A DNA stretch of 64,000 nucleotides from Pseudoalteromonas gelatinilytica (GTDB taxonomy: Bacteria > Pseudomonadota > Gammaproteobacteria > Enterobacterales > Alteromonadaceae), in assembly GCF_001641615.1 (NCBI RefSeq), contig NZ_LRRU01000007.1:62001-126000 (forward strand). The letters run 5' to 3'. Below, one piece after another: positions 24,378 to 32,464 of this stretch (its first letter is position 1; each line of letters starts with the position of its first letter). The translations under genes and the position numbers were made by a program. A model generated the notes under the pieces. It did not search any database. It saw only the letters and a list, made by a program, of their open reading frames with translations, and was not told the origin of the DNA.

Positions 24378-25085
24378 TTGACCGACTTTGTACTTGTTTA
24401 TTTAATTCTGATTATTGGCGCTTGCCTGCAAAGTGTTATTGGCTTTGGTTTAGGTATGTTATGCGTGCCTGTACTTTACTGGCTAATGCCAGAGCTGGTG
24501 CCTGGGCCAATGATTTTGAATGCGCTGTTTTTAACGTCGGTGTTAATGATTAAACACCGTGGCGCGATAGACATGAAACAGACTGGCATTTCCATTATTG
24601 GTGGGGCCGTAGGGGTTATCCTTGCCGCTATGGTGATGTGGTATGTCAATGCTAAGCAGTATCAACTCTTGCTAGGTGTGAGTATTTTGGTAGTGGTGGC
24701 ATTATCCATCATAGGTATGAAACCGAAAATCTCCACCATTACTAGCTTACTCGCGTCAATGTCGTCGGGTTTTTTAGGCACCACTACTTCTGCTGGTGGC
24801 GCGCCAATGGGGCTACTCTATCAAGCTGAAAATAAAGACAAAATTAAAGCAAACCTGAGTGCCTTTTTTGTATTTATAAACCTGTTTGGCATTATTGTAT
24901 TGATGCTGACAGGCTCTGCCGATATGGCTGATGTGAAGTTGTTCTTTTTCTGCTTACCCGCAATTTTAATTGGCTGGGGCTTGTCGTTTGTGATCAACAA
25001 TAACCTCAACGAAAAGGCCATTCGCGGCATCATCTTACTGGTTGCTGGTTTATCTGGCCTAGCACTTATTTTCATACACAGATAG
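24378..25085 (+). CDS. TauE/SafE-family membrane permease
   Basis: Starts with TTG (GGAAGGTGG 9 bases upstream). 235 residues with about eight transmembrane segments. Features are SVIGFGLGMLCVPVLYWL near the N-terminus and GFLGTTTSAGGAPMGLLYQ in the middle, which is the repeated glycine-rich half motif of this family. Members export sulfite, sulfoacetate or other organic anions. Between a sugar dehydrogenase and a lactonase gene, the cargo may be an aldonate or lactone, which is inference. It is 128 bases after the SDR gene and 27 bases before the lactonase. Confidence 0.82.
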   Translation: MTDFVLVYLILIIGACLQSVIGFGLGMLCVPVLYWLMPELVPGPMILNALFLTSVLMIKHRGAIDMKQTGISIIGGAVGVILAAMVMWYVNAKQYQLLLGVSILVVVALSIIGMKPKISTITSLLASMSSGFLGTTTSAGGAPMGLLYQAENKDKIKANLSAFFVFINLFGIIVLMLTGSADMADVKLFFFCLPAILIGWGLSFVINNNLNEKAIRGIILLVAGLSGLALIFIHR

Positions 25086-25112
25086 AATGAGGATAGTTCA
25101 GCTGTTTGTGTA

Positions 25113-25997
25113 ATGAAGCCTATGCTCGATGACACCATTAAAGTAATCATTTCTAGTCAATGCCAATTAGGTGAAGGTGCCTATTTTGCAAAGGCGCATA
25201 ACTGTTTATTTTGGGTCGATATTTTAGGGCAGCGTTTGTTTCGTTTGCATTGCCAATCAATGCGCGTTAGCCAGTTTACCATGCCAGAACCAATTTGTTG
25301 GGTGATGGAAACCGAGCAAGCAGAGTTAGTCGCAGGTTTTGCCAAAGGCGTTTATAAGCTAAATAGCGAAGACTTTAGTCGCGAACTACTTTATGCAATT
25401 GATCACGAACCCTCACAAAACCGCTTAAACGATGGCAAAACGTCTCGCCAAGGCTTTGGCTTTTTCGGCTCAATGGACTCTCAAGAGCAAACCAATAGTG
25501 GCAAGTTATACCGTTTTGGTCATGGTCAGGCTCCAACAGCAGTTGATCATGACTACACGATTAGCAATGGCCCCGCGGTAAGTAAAAATGGCCAGTTTCT
25601 ATATTCTACAGACTCAGATAAACAAACAATCTACCGCTTTACTCTGAATGAACATGGCGAGCTTGCTGATAAGCACGAGTTTATTCGCTTTACTGATAAT
25701 ATGGGTTTTCCTGATGGCATGACCGTTGATAGCGAAGATCATCTTTGGGTTGCTGCATGGAATGGTTATGGCGTGTATCGTTTTGCTCCAAACGGTGAGC
25801 AGGTGCAGTTTATTCGCTTACCCGCTCCACGTGTTACGAGTGTCGCATTTGTTGGTGAAGAGCTCACGCATCTCGCGGTGACTACAGCGGCAGTAGGGCT
25901 AGAAGACTCAGTACTCGCTGATTACCCGCACAGTGGTGGCGTGTTTATTCTTGAGCCGGGCGTTAAAGGTATTGCTGAAACGCCCTTGAAGCTATAG
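25113..25997 (+). CDS. SMP-30/gluconolactonase family sugar lactonase
   Basis: A 294-residue six-bladed propeller enzyme. The metal ligands of the family are visible as E21 (LGEG), N152 (ISNGPA) and D201 (FPDGMTVD). NRLNDGK (103-109) supplies substrate contacts and WVDI follows the first strand. It should hydrolyse arabinono-1,4-lactone from the SDR enzyme to arabinonate in the cytoplasm. The start is uncertain: the ATG at 25113 lacks a close ribosome site (AGGA is 21 bases away), and an alternative ATG is at 25122. It overlaps the convergent LysR gene by 6 bases at CTATAG. Confidence 0.85.
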   Translation: MKPMLDDTIKVIISSQCQLGEGAYFAKAHNCLFWVDILGQRLFRLHCQSMRVSQFTMPEPICWVMETEQAELVAGFAKGVYKLNSEDFSRELLYAIDHEPSQNRLNDGKTSRQGFGFFGSMDSQEQTNSGKLYRFGHGQAPTAVDHDYTISNGPAVSKNGQFLYSTDSDKQTIYRFTLNEHGELADKHEFIRFTDNMGFPDGMTVDSEDHLWVAAWNGYGVYRFAPNGEQVQFIRLPAPRVTSVAFVGEELTHLAVTTAAVGLEDSVLADYPHSGGVFILEPGVKGIAETPLKL

Positions 25998-26879
25998 ATT
26001 TTCCATCACTTGATAACGCAACTCGCCAAGAAATGCGCGTGCTGCCGGGCCCAGTTTGTCACCGTCTTTAAAGAGCAAATGTAATTTAGCGCTGCGACTG
26101 CTGTTATGGGTTAAATTAAGAGCTTTCATTTGCCCAGTCGCAAGTTGTTTTTCTATCGCGACTTTTGGTAACCAGGCAAAGCCCAGTCCATTACTGATCA
26201 TATCAATCGACGTGCGCATATGAGTGACGGTCCAGCGCTGATCGGCACCTAACCAGCCACCATCTTGTTTGTGCTTATTCGCTGAATCGCGAACCACAAT
26301 TTGGCGATGTGATTTTAAATCTTCGAGGGTGATTTCACGCTCTATCGCATGCAAAGGGTGATCTGGATGGGCGACGGCAATAAACTCGATATCACATAAC
26401 TCTTCGTGAAAGTTTGCCGCAATTGGAAAGCCAGTAATGGCAATATCAACCTGATCGTTTTCAAGCAGTTCATTGCCCCCCATTAGTACAGACTCATGCA
26501 ACTCAATACGCAGTTGTGGGTATTGCGATGACGTGTCGTTAAGTACTTTATAAAGCAATTGTTGTGGGAAAATAGCATCAACAGCAATGCGTAACTTACT
26601 TTCGATACCTTCACCCAAGGTTTGCCCAATAGCCTCAACCTTAGCGGCTTCATCGAGTAAGTAATTGGCGCGGCGTAGCATCATTTCGCCGGCTTCAGTG
26701 AGCACGGTTTTGCGGCCTTGAATGCTGAATAATTTTACATTGAGTGCAGATTCAATTTTACCAACCGCATTATGAATACTCGATTGGCTTTTATGAATGC
26801 CTTGTGAGGCCTGGTTAAAGCCTCCAAATTCAACAACAGCACGAAACATGCGCCACTGTTCTAGCGTAATTCTTAGCAT
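25992..26879 (-). CDS. LysR-type transcriptional regulator
   Basis: A 295-residue LTTR. The N-terminal HTH (MFRAVVEFGGFNQASQGIHKSQSSIHNAVGKIESALNVKLF) covers about 10-65, followed by a two-lobed effector domain (about 90-290). It is last in a minus-strand set DoxX, pirin, LysR with gaps of 60 and 53 bases. Two ATTC-N9-GAAT boxes before the DoxX gene are candidate binding sites, giving an autoregulated operon. The effector is unknown; DoxX/pirin pairing suggests redox or aromatic/electrophile stress. Confidence 0.85.
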   Translation of the reverse strand: MLRITLEQWRMFRAVVEFGGFNQASQGIHKSQSSIHNAVGKIESALNVKLFSIQGRKTVLTEAGEMMLRRANYLLDEAAKVEAIGQTLGEGIESKLRIAVDAIFPQQLLYKVLNDTSSQYPQLRIELHESVLMGGNELLENDQVDIAITGFPIAANFHEELCDIEFIAVAHPDHPLHAIEREITLEDLKSHRQIVVRDSANKHKQDGGWLGADQRWTVTHMRTSIDMISNGLGFAWLPKVAIEKQLATGQMKALNLTHNSSRSAKLHLLFKDGDKLGPAARAFLGELRYQVMENL

Positions 26880-26933
26880 GATGTTCCTTTGCTTACTTAA
26901 CTACCTAATAGTACCCGTAAATGCTGAAAAAGT

Positions 26934-27800
26934 TTACTTTTTAGCAGTGGGCAACTCAATATACTCAAGCTCATCACCAGGAATGCTTGCAAAGCGCTGT
27001 GCTTGCCAATCTTGTTTTGCTTGCTCGATGCGCTCTTTGCTGTAAGCGACAAAATTCCAGTGTAAATACGGGACTTTATTAAATTTACTGCCACCAAGTA
27101 AAATAAAGCGGCTGTGCACCAGTGTCGTTATTTCGTGTTCGCTGTCATCAAGTAGCACAAAGTCGCCTTGGGTATAGCGAGTATCACCCACACTAATCTC
27201 ACCATAAATAACATACACGGCGGTTTCATGATGAGGATGCGGTTTAGTAATATGGCTACCTTGTTCGGCTACCGTATCTACATAAAACATCGGTGAGTAG
27301 TTTTTCACCGGGGAGCTTAAACCATAGGCATCACCGACAATGAGTCGCATCAGCACGCCCTTTTCGATTTTCTCAGGCAGCTGATGTTTTTTGATATGCT
27401 CAAAGCGTGGGGCTATTTCGGTCATGCTCTCAGGTAAAGCAACCCAGCATTGCAGACCATTAATGTCGTGCTCGCTCGCCCGTACTTCAAGGCTTTCTCT
27501 TTCTGAGTGCACTATCCCGCGACCTGCGGTCATCCAGTTTACATCGCCGGGCTCTATTTGCAGGCTATTACCTAGTGAATCGCGATGGTAAATACTGCCA
27601 GTAAATAAATAAGTGAGCGTTGACAGGCCAATATGAGGGTGGGGCCTCACATTTATGCCTTCACCGCGAGGAAAGTGATTCGGCCCCATGTGGTCAAAAA
27701 AGATAAATGGGCCAACCATTTTTTTGTCAAAATGCGGCAAGATGCGCTTTACATCGAGCCCACCAATATCGTGGCTGGTTGCTGTTAATAACGTTGCCAT
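26934..27800 (-). CDS. Pirin family protein
   Basis: A 288-residue bicupin of the YhhW/pirin type. The first cupin carries the metal-site residues HPHIGLSTLTYLF, HRDSLG and GRGIVHSE. The second cupin (HPHHETAVYVIYGEISVG) also keeps histidines. Pirins bind iron and some act as quercetin 2,3-dioxygenases or redox co-regulators. It lies between DoxX and LysR genes on the same strand. It is a full-length member. Confidence 0.87.
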   Translation of the reverse strand: MATLLTATSHDIGGLDVKRILPHFDKKMVGPFIFFDHMGPNHFPRGEGINVRPHPHIGLSTLTYLFTGSIYHRDSLGNSLQIEPGDVNWMTAGRGIVHSERESLEVRASEHDINGLQCWVALPESMTEIAPRFEHIKKHQLPEKIEKGVLMRLIVGDAYGLSSPVKNYSPMFYVDTVAEQGSHITKPHPHHETAVYVIYGEISVGDTRYTQGDFVLLDDSEHEITTLVHSRFILLGGSKFNKVPYLHWNFVAYSKERIEQAKQDWQAQRFASIPGDELEYIELPTAKK

Positions 27801-27860
27801 ATTTGCGCCCTCTTAAAAACAAATTCAGCCAACAACCTAGGTTATTGGCTGGGATAAATG

Positions 27861-28286
27861 TTATGCCTTACTACGTTTTAACACTAGTTGATCTAGGCTG
27901 ATTTTGCCTGCACCGACACTGGCTAATGCTAAAAAGCCGCCTGCCATTGCAATGTTTTTGTAGAACATCAAAAATTGCATTTGATCATCAAGTTGAAAGT
28001 GGAATAACAAAGCACTCACTAGGCTGAAACCAGCAAAGGCGACAGCGGTTAGTTGTGTTAAAAAGCCCAGTAAAATAAATAATCCGCCAACAATTTCAAA
28101 GGCAATCACAAACGGCAGTAAGAACTCTGGTAAACCTACTGACGCCATGTACTGTGCTGTTGCATCAAAGAATTCTATTTTGCTAAAGCCGGTTAGTAAA
28201 AAGATGGCCGATAAACCAATACGTGCCAATAAAGTGCTAATATTTTGTAAGTGTGGTTGAGCTGAGATTAAAGTAAAAAGTTTCAT
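27861..28286 (-). CDS. DoxX family membrane protein
   Basis: A 141-residue inner-membrane protein with four hydrophobic segments. DoxX signatures are LLARIGLSAIFLLTGFSKI and EIVGGLFILLGFLTQLTAVAFAGFSL. The family is linked to quinone or thiol redox processes, but the reaction is unclear. It is first in the DoxX-pirin-LysR operon. Confidence 0.86.
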   Translation of the reverse strand: MKLFTLISAQPHLQNISTLLARIGLSAIFLLTGFSKIEFFDATAQYMASVGLPEFLLPFVIAFEIVGGLFILLGFLTQLTAVAFAGFSLVSALLFHFQLDDQMQFLMFYKNIAMAGGFLALASVGAGKISLDQLVLKRSKA

Positions 28287-28337
28287 AGTAGGTATCCTGT
28301 TTAGTTAAGCAGTGTGTCTGCGATGGAGTAACTATAG

Positions 28338-28397
28338 ATTCACTTTAAAAGAATTAAAAATTGTGAAATTAGCGTTTATCATTCTTTAAAAAAGAAT
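28338..28397. promoter_or_regulatory. Two LysR-type boxes ATTC-N9-GAAT
   Basis: ATTC-N9-GAAT at 28338-28354 and again at 28381-28397, both 17 bases with a T-n11-A core, 43 bases apart. They lie before the DoxX operon (start 28286) and the divergent gene at 28415. They are candidate sites for the LysR protein at 25992. Confidence 0.55.
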
Positions 28398-28414
28398 TTA
28401 AAAGGAGGTTGAAT

Positions 28415-28951
28415 ATGAAGTTGTTGTTATTAATAGGGTTTTGTTTTTCGGTGGTTACGAGTAGCTTGGTGTTTGCCGAACAAAATTTACCAAATAGTCG
28501 TCATTATGCGTTGTTAGCATCAGATATTGCGGTGCAGCAAAGCTGGCAAGTTAAAGACACAATTAAAGGTTATGAGATGCTGGAATATCAAATTAACCTT
28601 AATAAAGGCGCTATCTTATCGGTTGATTTTACACCTTCAAACTCTAGCAACTACTTTAATATTTTACCGAAAGGCAACCCAACCGCTTTGTTTGTTGGCC
28701 CAGCAAAAGGTGATCATGCTGAGCTTACAATTCCTGATAATGGCGATTATGTGATTCGGGTATTTTTGATGCGCAATGCCGCGCGCCGTGATGAGCAAAG
28801 TGAATTTACTGCCGATATTAGCGTCGTAAAAAGTACATTAAAAGGCATGCACCCAAGCTGGGATGTCGATGGTGATGGGATTAATGATTGCGAGAAAGAC
28901 GGTAGCTGCGATCATACGGTTGACTACAGCCTTCCTCGAAAGTCGAATTAG
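28415..28951 (+). CDS. Secreted protein with C-terminal calcium-type loop
   Basis: Start at ATG 28415 with AGGAGG 6 bases upstream. 178 residues with a signal peptide ending VFA before EQN. The core (about 45-145) is beta-rich with NYFNILPKGNP and GDYVIRVFLMRNAARRDE, a pattern I have seen in small secreted bacterial proteins of unknown role. The tail has DVDGDGINDCEKDGSC, which looks like a thrombospondin-type-3/EF-like calcium loop closed by a disulfide. It is divergent from the DoxX operon. I do not assign a function. Confidence 0.7.
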   Translation: MKLLLLIGFCFSVVTSSLVFAEQNLPNSRHYALLASDIAVQQSWQVKDTIKGYEMLEYQINLNKGAILSVDFTPSNSSNYFNILPKGNPTALFVGPAKGDHAELTIPDNGDYVIRVFLMRNAARRDEQSEFTADISVVKSTLKGMHPSWDVDGDGINDCEKDGSCDHTVDYSLPRKSN

Positions 28952-28970
28952 GCCTTTGTTAAGGCCTAAT
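28947..28970. terminator. Hairpin between convergent genes
   Basis: Perfect 10-base arms ATTAGGCCTT / AAGGCCTAAT with a 4-base loop, overlapping the stop codon at 28949. No U tract is present in either direction, so termination strength is uncertain. Confidence 0.6.
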
Positions 28971-28977
28971 CAGCATT

Positions 28978-29820
28978 TTATTCAGGCGCTACTTCAAGTG
29001 TTGTGAATAATGAGTAGCGTACGTTATCGATATCGGCTTCTGTTGGTTTTTGATCAACAGATGCTTCAATCAGATACATATCGGCGTGAGCGAATGTCAC
29101 CGTAAAGAAGCCTTTTTTGTCGGTTGTTACTTTCACTTCATCACGTTCATTGCGGTAGCGTGCACTACCACGAACAATAGCAAGCTCAACGTCAGCAGCT
29201 GGTTTGCCATCCATTAATAATTGGAACTTAGCTTCTTCACCAGCAAATAGATCGTTCGGGTGAGTAGGGCCAGAAATTTCTAGGCCTTGACCAAGTAATG
29301 TTGGCTTAGAAGTACCATTACGGCTAACGAAGGTATCAACAGTTGCGATTGATTTTACAGTACGTACCTCAGTTGCACCTGCTGGTAGATCTGCTTCTTT
29401 TTTACCTGCGAACACACGACCGCGATTGCCGTCTTTATCTTTATAGAAAGTCATCAGCATTGGTTTTTGCTGCATAGCAATATGGTAAGTACCGTCTTGC
29501 GTTAAACTTACTGCCGCAGAATTTTTGCGTTTTAAGTAGTATGCACGAATTGTTTCTTCAACCGGTTTACCATCTGGAGCAAGAGCAATTAATAGGTTGT
29601 CGTCATACTCAGCGCCTTTTTCTTTCGGGCGGTATGCTTTATCTGGGCTAAACAACTCATTTGAAATACTGGCATCGATCATCACATAGTGAGTTTTCTC
29701 ACCTGATAAAGAAGTGTGAGATGGCATTAACCAACGAGCATGTGCTTGTGCATAGCCAGATGCAAGTGCGGTGAAGGTCACAGCGCCGATCAGCGCTGTT
29801 TTTAATAATTTTAATTTCAT
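28978..29820 (-). CDS. DUF4198 periplasmic protein
   Basis: A 280-residue exported protein (signal ending AQA before HARW). HARWLMPSHTSLSGEKTHYVMIDASISNELF is the typical DUF4198 opening, and the C-terminal half is an Ig-like beta domain. Members are annotated as cobalt/nickel-transport-associated or as partners of TonB receptors for metals. It ends a minus-strand set with DUF2271 and PepSY genes, so an iron or haem role is likely. It is 9 bases after the DUF2271 gene. Confidence 0.85.
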   Translation of the reverse strand: MKLKLLKTALIGAVTFTALASGYAQAHARWLMPSHTSLSGEKTHYVMIDASISNELFSPDKAYRPKEKGAEYDDNLLIALAPDGKPVEETIRAYYLKRKNSAAVSLTQDGTYHIAMQQKPMLMTFYKDKDGNRGRVFAGKKEADLPAGATEVRTVKSIATVDTFVSRNGTSKPTLLGQGLEISGPTHPNDLFAGEEAKFQLLMDGKPAADVELAIVRGSARYRNERDEVKVTTDKKGFFTVTFAHADMYLIEASVDQKPTEADIDNVRYSLFTTLEVAPE

Positions 29821-29829
29821 TGTTTGTCC

Positions 29830-30330
29830 TTAATGACTGGTAATGGTAACAAAGCTAGTCGCGAACTCTTTTTCGCCTTTAATAGTGACTTTGCCGTCTT
29901 TCGTTAAGTCGATTTCAACGCGGGTGTAATCTCGACCACCTTCTTCACGTACAACTTCAACATTAAGTAGGTAGCTGCCAGGTTTAACTGGGTTGCCTTT
30001 TAAATCTTTACCTTGCCACTCAATGGTGTAAGTACCAGGGCGTTTTGTTGCTCCTGTAACACCATCAAAGTTGTCGTTGCTACGACCGGCTTTTCGCCAC
30101 CACTGACGTAAGTCTTTAAACCACTCTGCTTTCTCAACCCAAAGTGCAATCGTAGTAACGTGTTCACGCTCAGGTGTTTCTAGCCATAGCGCCACATAAG
30201 GGCGATGATAAGGGGAAACATCTAGTTCAGGTAAAGTGAACTCAACAGTGAGGTTGGCGTCTTTTGCAAAGCTCAGAGGGCTGAATAAACAGCTAATTAG
30301 TAGAGCAACGAGTAAGTGGGCTTGTTTCAT
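29830..30330 (-). CDS. DUF2271 periplasmic protein
   Basis: A 166-residue protein with a signal peptide ending SFA before KDA. The DUF2271 pattern is present: PYVALWLETPEREHVTTIALWVEKAEWFKDLRQWWRK, then DGVTGATKRPGTYTIEWQGKDLKGNPV and YLLNVEVVREEGGRD. The function is unknown, but it commonly travels with PepSY and DUF4198 genes in iron-related sets. It overlaps the PepSY stop codon by one base, so translation is probably coupled. Confidence 0.86.
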   Translation of the reverse strand: MKQAHLLVALLISCLFSPLSFAKDANLTVEFTLPELDVSPYHRPYVALWLETPEREHVTTIALWVEKAEWFKDLRQWWRKAGRSNDNFDGVTGATKRPGTYTIEWQGKDLKGNPVKPGSYLLNVEVVREEGGRDYTRVEIDLTKDGKVTIKGEKEFATSFVTITSH

Positions 30331-30962
30331 TAAGATACTCCTTTAAGTTGAGGCACCCAAACTAGATAAATGACCAAAGGCGTGGCAACACCGAGGAGGG
30401 TTAACCAAAGACCTGCGGCACGTTTTTTACGGTTTTGAAAGAGAATAATTAATCCGGTGATGGCAAACAGAATCATCAAAACAGCTGAAATATCAATGAC
30501 CCAGCTCCATGCTTCTCCTGTATGACGGCCTTTGTGCAAGTCGCCAATCAGACTCATAAAGCCCCCTGTTTGATAATCAATATTCAGTTCACCGGTTTGA
30601 AAATCGATTTCGGCATAGGCAAAGCCTGCCGGAAGTGGGTAGTCGAGCATTACCAAGGCATCTTCTTTTTCCCACTCAATACTTTTCACATTACTGAGTG
30701 AAAATTGCTGCTGCATGTATTGCTCTATTTCAGGATAAAGGCTTGGTAACGTGTCGAGGTTTGCTTGTGCTTTTTCGAATAGCGCAGCAGAAACAAGCTG
30801 TTGGTTTTGACCATTATGTTTATCATTTTCGAGCCAACTAACGTGGTTAAGAATGATGCCGCTGATACAAAATAAAATAAGTAAAAAGAACAGGGCCGTT
30901 GAAAAATAAATGTGTAATGCACGGCTAACGCTGTAAAAGTTGCGCTTGTTAAATGAGAACAT
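30330..30962 (-). CDS. PepSY-domain membrane protein
   Basis: Start chosen at ATG 30962, which gives 211 residues beginning MFSFNKRNFYSVSRALHIYFS. A longer reading to 31106 would run through the Fur box and into the next gene. A transmembrane segment (about 17-40) is followed by a periplasmic PepSY region (about 60-130, with GDLHKGRHTGEAW) and two further membrane spans. Such proteins are linked to ferric-siderophore reduction or uptake. A Fur box (30994-31008) lies 31 bases upstream. Confidence 0.85.
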   Translation of the reverse strand: MFSFNKRNFYSVSRALHIYFSTALFFLLILFCISGIILNHVSWLENDKHNGQNQQLVSAALFEKAQANLDTLPSLYPEIEQYMQQQFSLSNVKSIEWEKEDALVMLDYPLPAGFAYAEIDFQTGELNIDYQTGGFMSLIGDLHKGRHTGEAWSWVIDISAVLMILFAITGLIILFQNRKKRAAGLWLTLLGVATPLVIYLVWVPQLKGVS

Positions 30963-30993
30963 AATGCGGTTTATTCCGTTAAAGATACAAATA

Positions 30994-31008
30994 TGATAAT
31001 GATTTGTA
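30994..31008. promoter_or_regulatory. Fur box before the PepSY operon
   Basis: TGATAATGATTTGTA matches the 7-1-7 Fur consensus at 11 of 14 positions. It is placed 31 bases before the PepSY start. Confidence 0.65.
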
Positions 31009-31051
31009 TTAACGATAACAAGCGAGTTTACGTTCTTTACATTTCTTTGTG

Positions 31052-31549
31052 CTAGAAATGAAAAGCGAGATACGCCATTACTGCGAGTTGTGAACTGACT
31101 AAACAAGCAAGCAACATTAAGCGCATCTGCGTGGTTAAATTAACTTGAATAAGGGTTGGTTTATTTGGTGCAGAAGGGCGATTAATTAAATACGCTAACA
31201 CGCTTAACTCAATCACTGCCACAAGATACATCACCCAAATTGGCGCGGCACTTTGCAGTAAAAAAACATACCCGATTGCCATCCCAAAACCCGCTAAGAA
31301 TTTGGCTCGGGTAGGTACAACCTTATGCTCTTGCCAGAACCTCAGAGGCTGGCCGTATCTAGGATGGTTGAGCAACCACGCAGACAGCTTGGGCGATGAG
31401 CGGGTGAAACAGGCCAATGCCAAGATAAAAAAGATAGTCGTCGGCATCACAGGCAGTGCAATGCCTATGATACCTAAACCCACCATCAATAACCCGAGTA
31501 ATTGATAGCAGCCATTTTTATAGGCGGTAAACGCCGCTCTCACATTCAT
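31052..31549 (-). CDS. DUF454 (YbaN-like) inner-membrane protein
   Basis: Starts at ATG 31549, overlapping the haem oxygenase stop (TGATG), so translation is coupled. 165 residues: GLLMVGLGIIGIALPVMPTTIFFILALACFTRSSP is the DUF454 signature, followed by GQPLRFWQEHKVVP and four or five membrane segments in all. The function is unknown; DUF454 proteins often sit beside haem or iron genes. The C-terminal extension past about residue 125 is longer than in E. coli YbaN. Confidence 0.86.
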   Translation of the reverse strand: MNVRAAFTAYKNGCYQLLGLLMVGLGIIGIALPVMPTTIFFILALACFTRSSPKLSAWLLNHPRYGQPLRFWQEHKVVPTRAKFLAGFGMAIGYVFLLQSAAPIWVMYLVAVIELSVLAYLINRPSAPNKPTLIQVNLTTQMRLMLLACLVSSQLAVMAYLAFHF

Positions 31550-32127
31550 CAATAAAATTGAGCCTGATAAAACTTAAATCGTTGTTGTGCTTGCTCAGCA
31601 CCCTCTATCAAGGTGGCCTGTTGCTCATCACTGAGTTCAAGGTTATCAATAAGATGGCTTAGTTGACAGCCCTTATTACATTCACTGGCTTTAGCTAGAT
31701 AACGAGCACCACGTTGGTTATTTAACTTTAGCTCAGCTTCAACTTGTTTGCCTAATGTTGTCGCTGAAAATTGCGACCCTTCAATAACATATAGCCAGCC
31801 AAGTGCATAGGCAAAGTCGGTGTGTTGAAAACAGCGTGGTTGCAGTGTGCGATTTGGCAGAGGGTGTTTTAAATCGTTTAAGTCCTGCTCGATGAAGGGG
31901 AGTCGTGTACGATCAAATAAATTATCAACATATTTATGTAAATCAACGTGTTGATAAAGGTTCTCTACCTCGACTTGATAACTGTACTGTAAGGTTAGAA
32001 ATTTTTTATAGTTATCTAAATCAGTAGTGGGTGATAGCGCTATTAAATGATGATCAATCTCTTTTGAGATGTTTACTATCGCTTGTTTTAGCTTTTCAGC
32101 TCGAGAAAGTAGCTCGAGTATTGGCAT
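31549..32127 (-). CDS. Biliverdin-producing haem oxygenase
   Basis: Start chosen at ATG 32127 (GAGGA 8 bases upstream); an earlier in-frame start adds six residues without a ribosome site. 192 residues, all helical. EIDHHL near residue 25 carries the likely proximal His region, and GWLYVIEGSQFSATTLGKQVE (about 110-130) is the distal-helix signature of bacterial HemO/BphO-type enzymes. It opens haem to biliverdin, CO and Fe2+, releasing iron. A Fur box lies upstream at 32274. No phytochrome is present nearby, so iron acquisition is the likelier role. Confidence 0.85.
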   Translation of the reverse strand: MPILELLSRAEKLKQAIVNISKEIDHHLIALSPTTDLDNYKKFLTLQYSYQVEVENLYQHVDLHKYVDNLFDRTRLPFIEQDLNDLKHPLPNRTLQPRCFQHTDFAYALGWLYVIEGSQFSATTLGKQVEAELKLNNQRGARYLAKASECNKGCQLSHLIDNLELSDEQQATLIEGAEQAQQRFKFYQAQFY

Positions 32128-32273
32128 GAATAGGGTCCTCAGCAACGTCTATAAAGTAAATGCACGGGGTAGTTGATGTTGTCATAGGGTGAATACCCAT
32201 ACTTTCTAAGTGATAGTTTGATAAAGCTGCTGTGCAGTTTTTATCAACAAACTCGGCTCAGAATGGGAGTGTA

Positions 32274-32288
32274 TAATAATGATTTTCA
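32274..32288. promoter_or_regulatory. Fur box before haem oxygenase
   Basis: TAATAATGATTTTCA matches the 7-1-7 Fur consensus at 12 of 14 positions, about 150 bases before the haem oxygenase ATG. The rest of the 337-base gap 32128-32464 shows only the porin terminator. Confidence 0.7.
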
Positions 32289-32426
32289 TTTCTATTGCCA
32301 GAAAATGTTTTCACTAAAGGTACAGGTTGGACCTGCTCGTTAGTATTGAGGGCTGTTAGGGAGTGATGAATGAAATCAACAAGAATAAAGTAAGGTGTGA
32401 GATTGTTGTGAGTTTTCGAGTAAAGA

Positions 32427-32452
32427 AAAGCAAGGAGCCAACTCCTTGCTTT
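32427..32452 (-). terminator. Terminator after the porin gene
   Basis: AAAGCAAGGAG-CCAA-CTCCTTGCTTT hairpin, 12 bases past the stop on the minus strand, with a short T tract. Confidence 0.8.
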
Positions 32453-32464
32453 AAAAAAAGTGTA

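Noticed and set aside
30963-31106. Long N-terminal extension of the PepSY protein
   Set aside because: It would run through a Fur box and overlap the DUF454 gene by 55 bases. The ATG at 30962 gives a normal transmembrane start.
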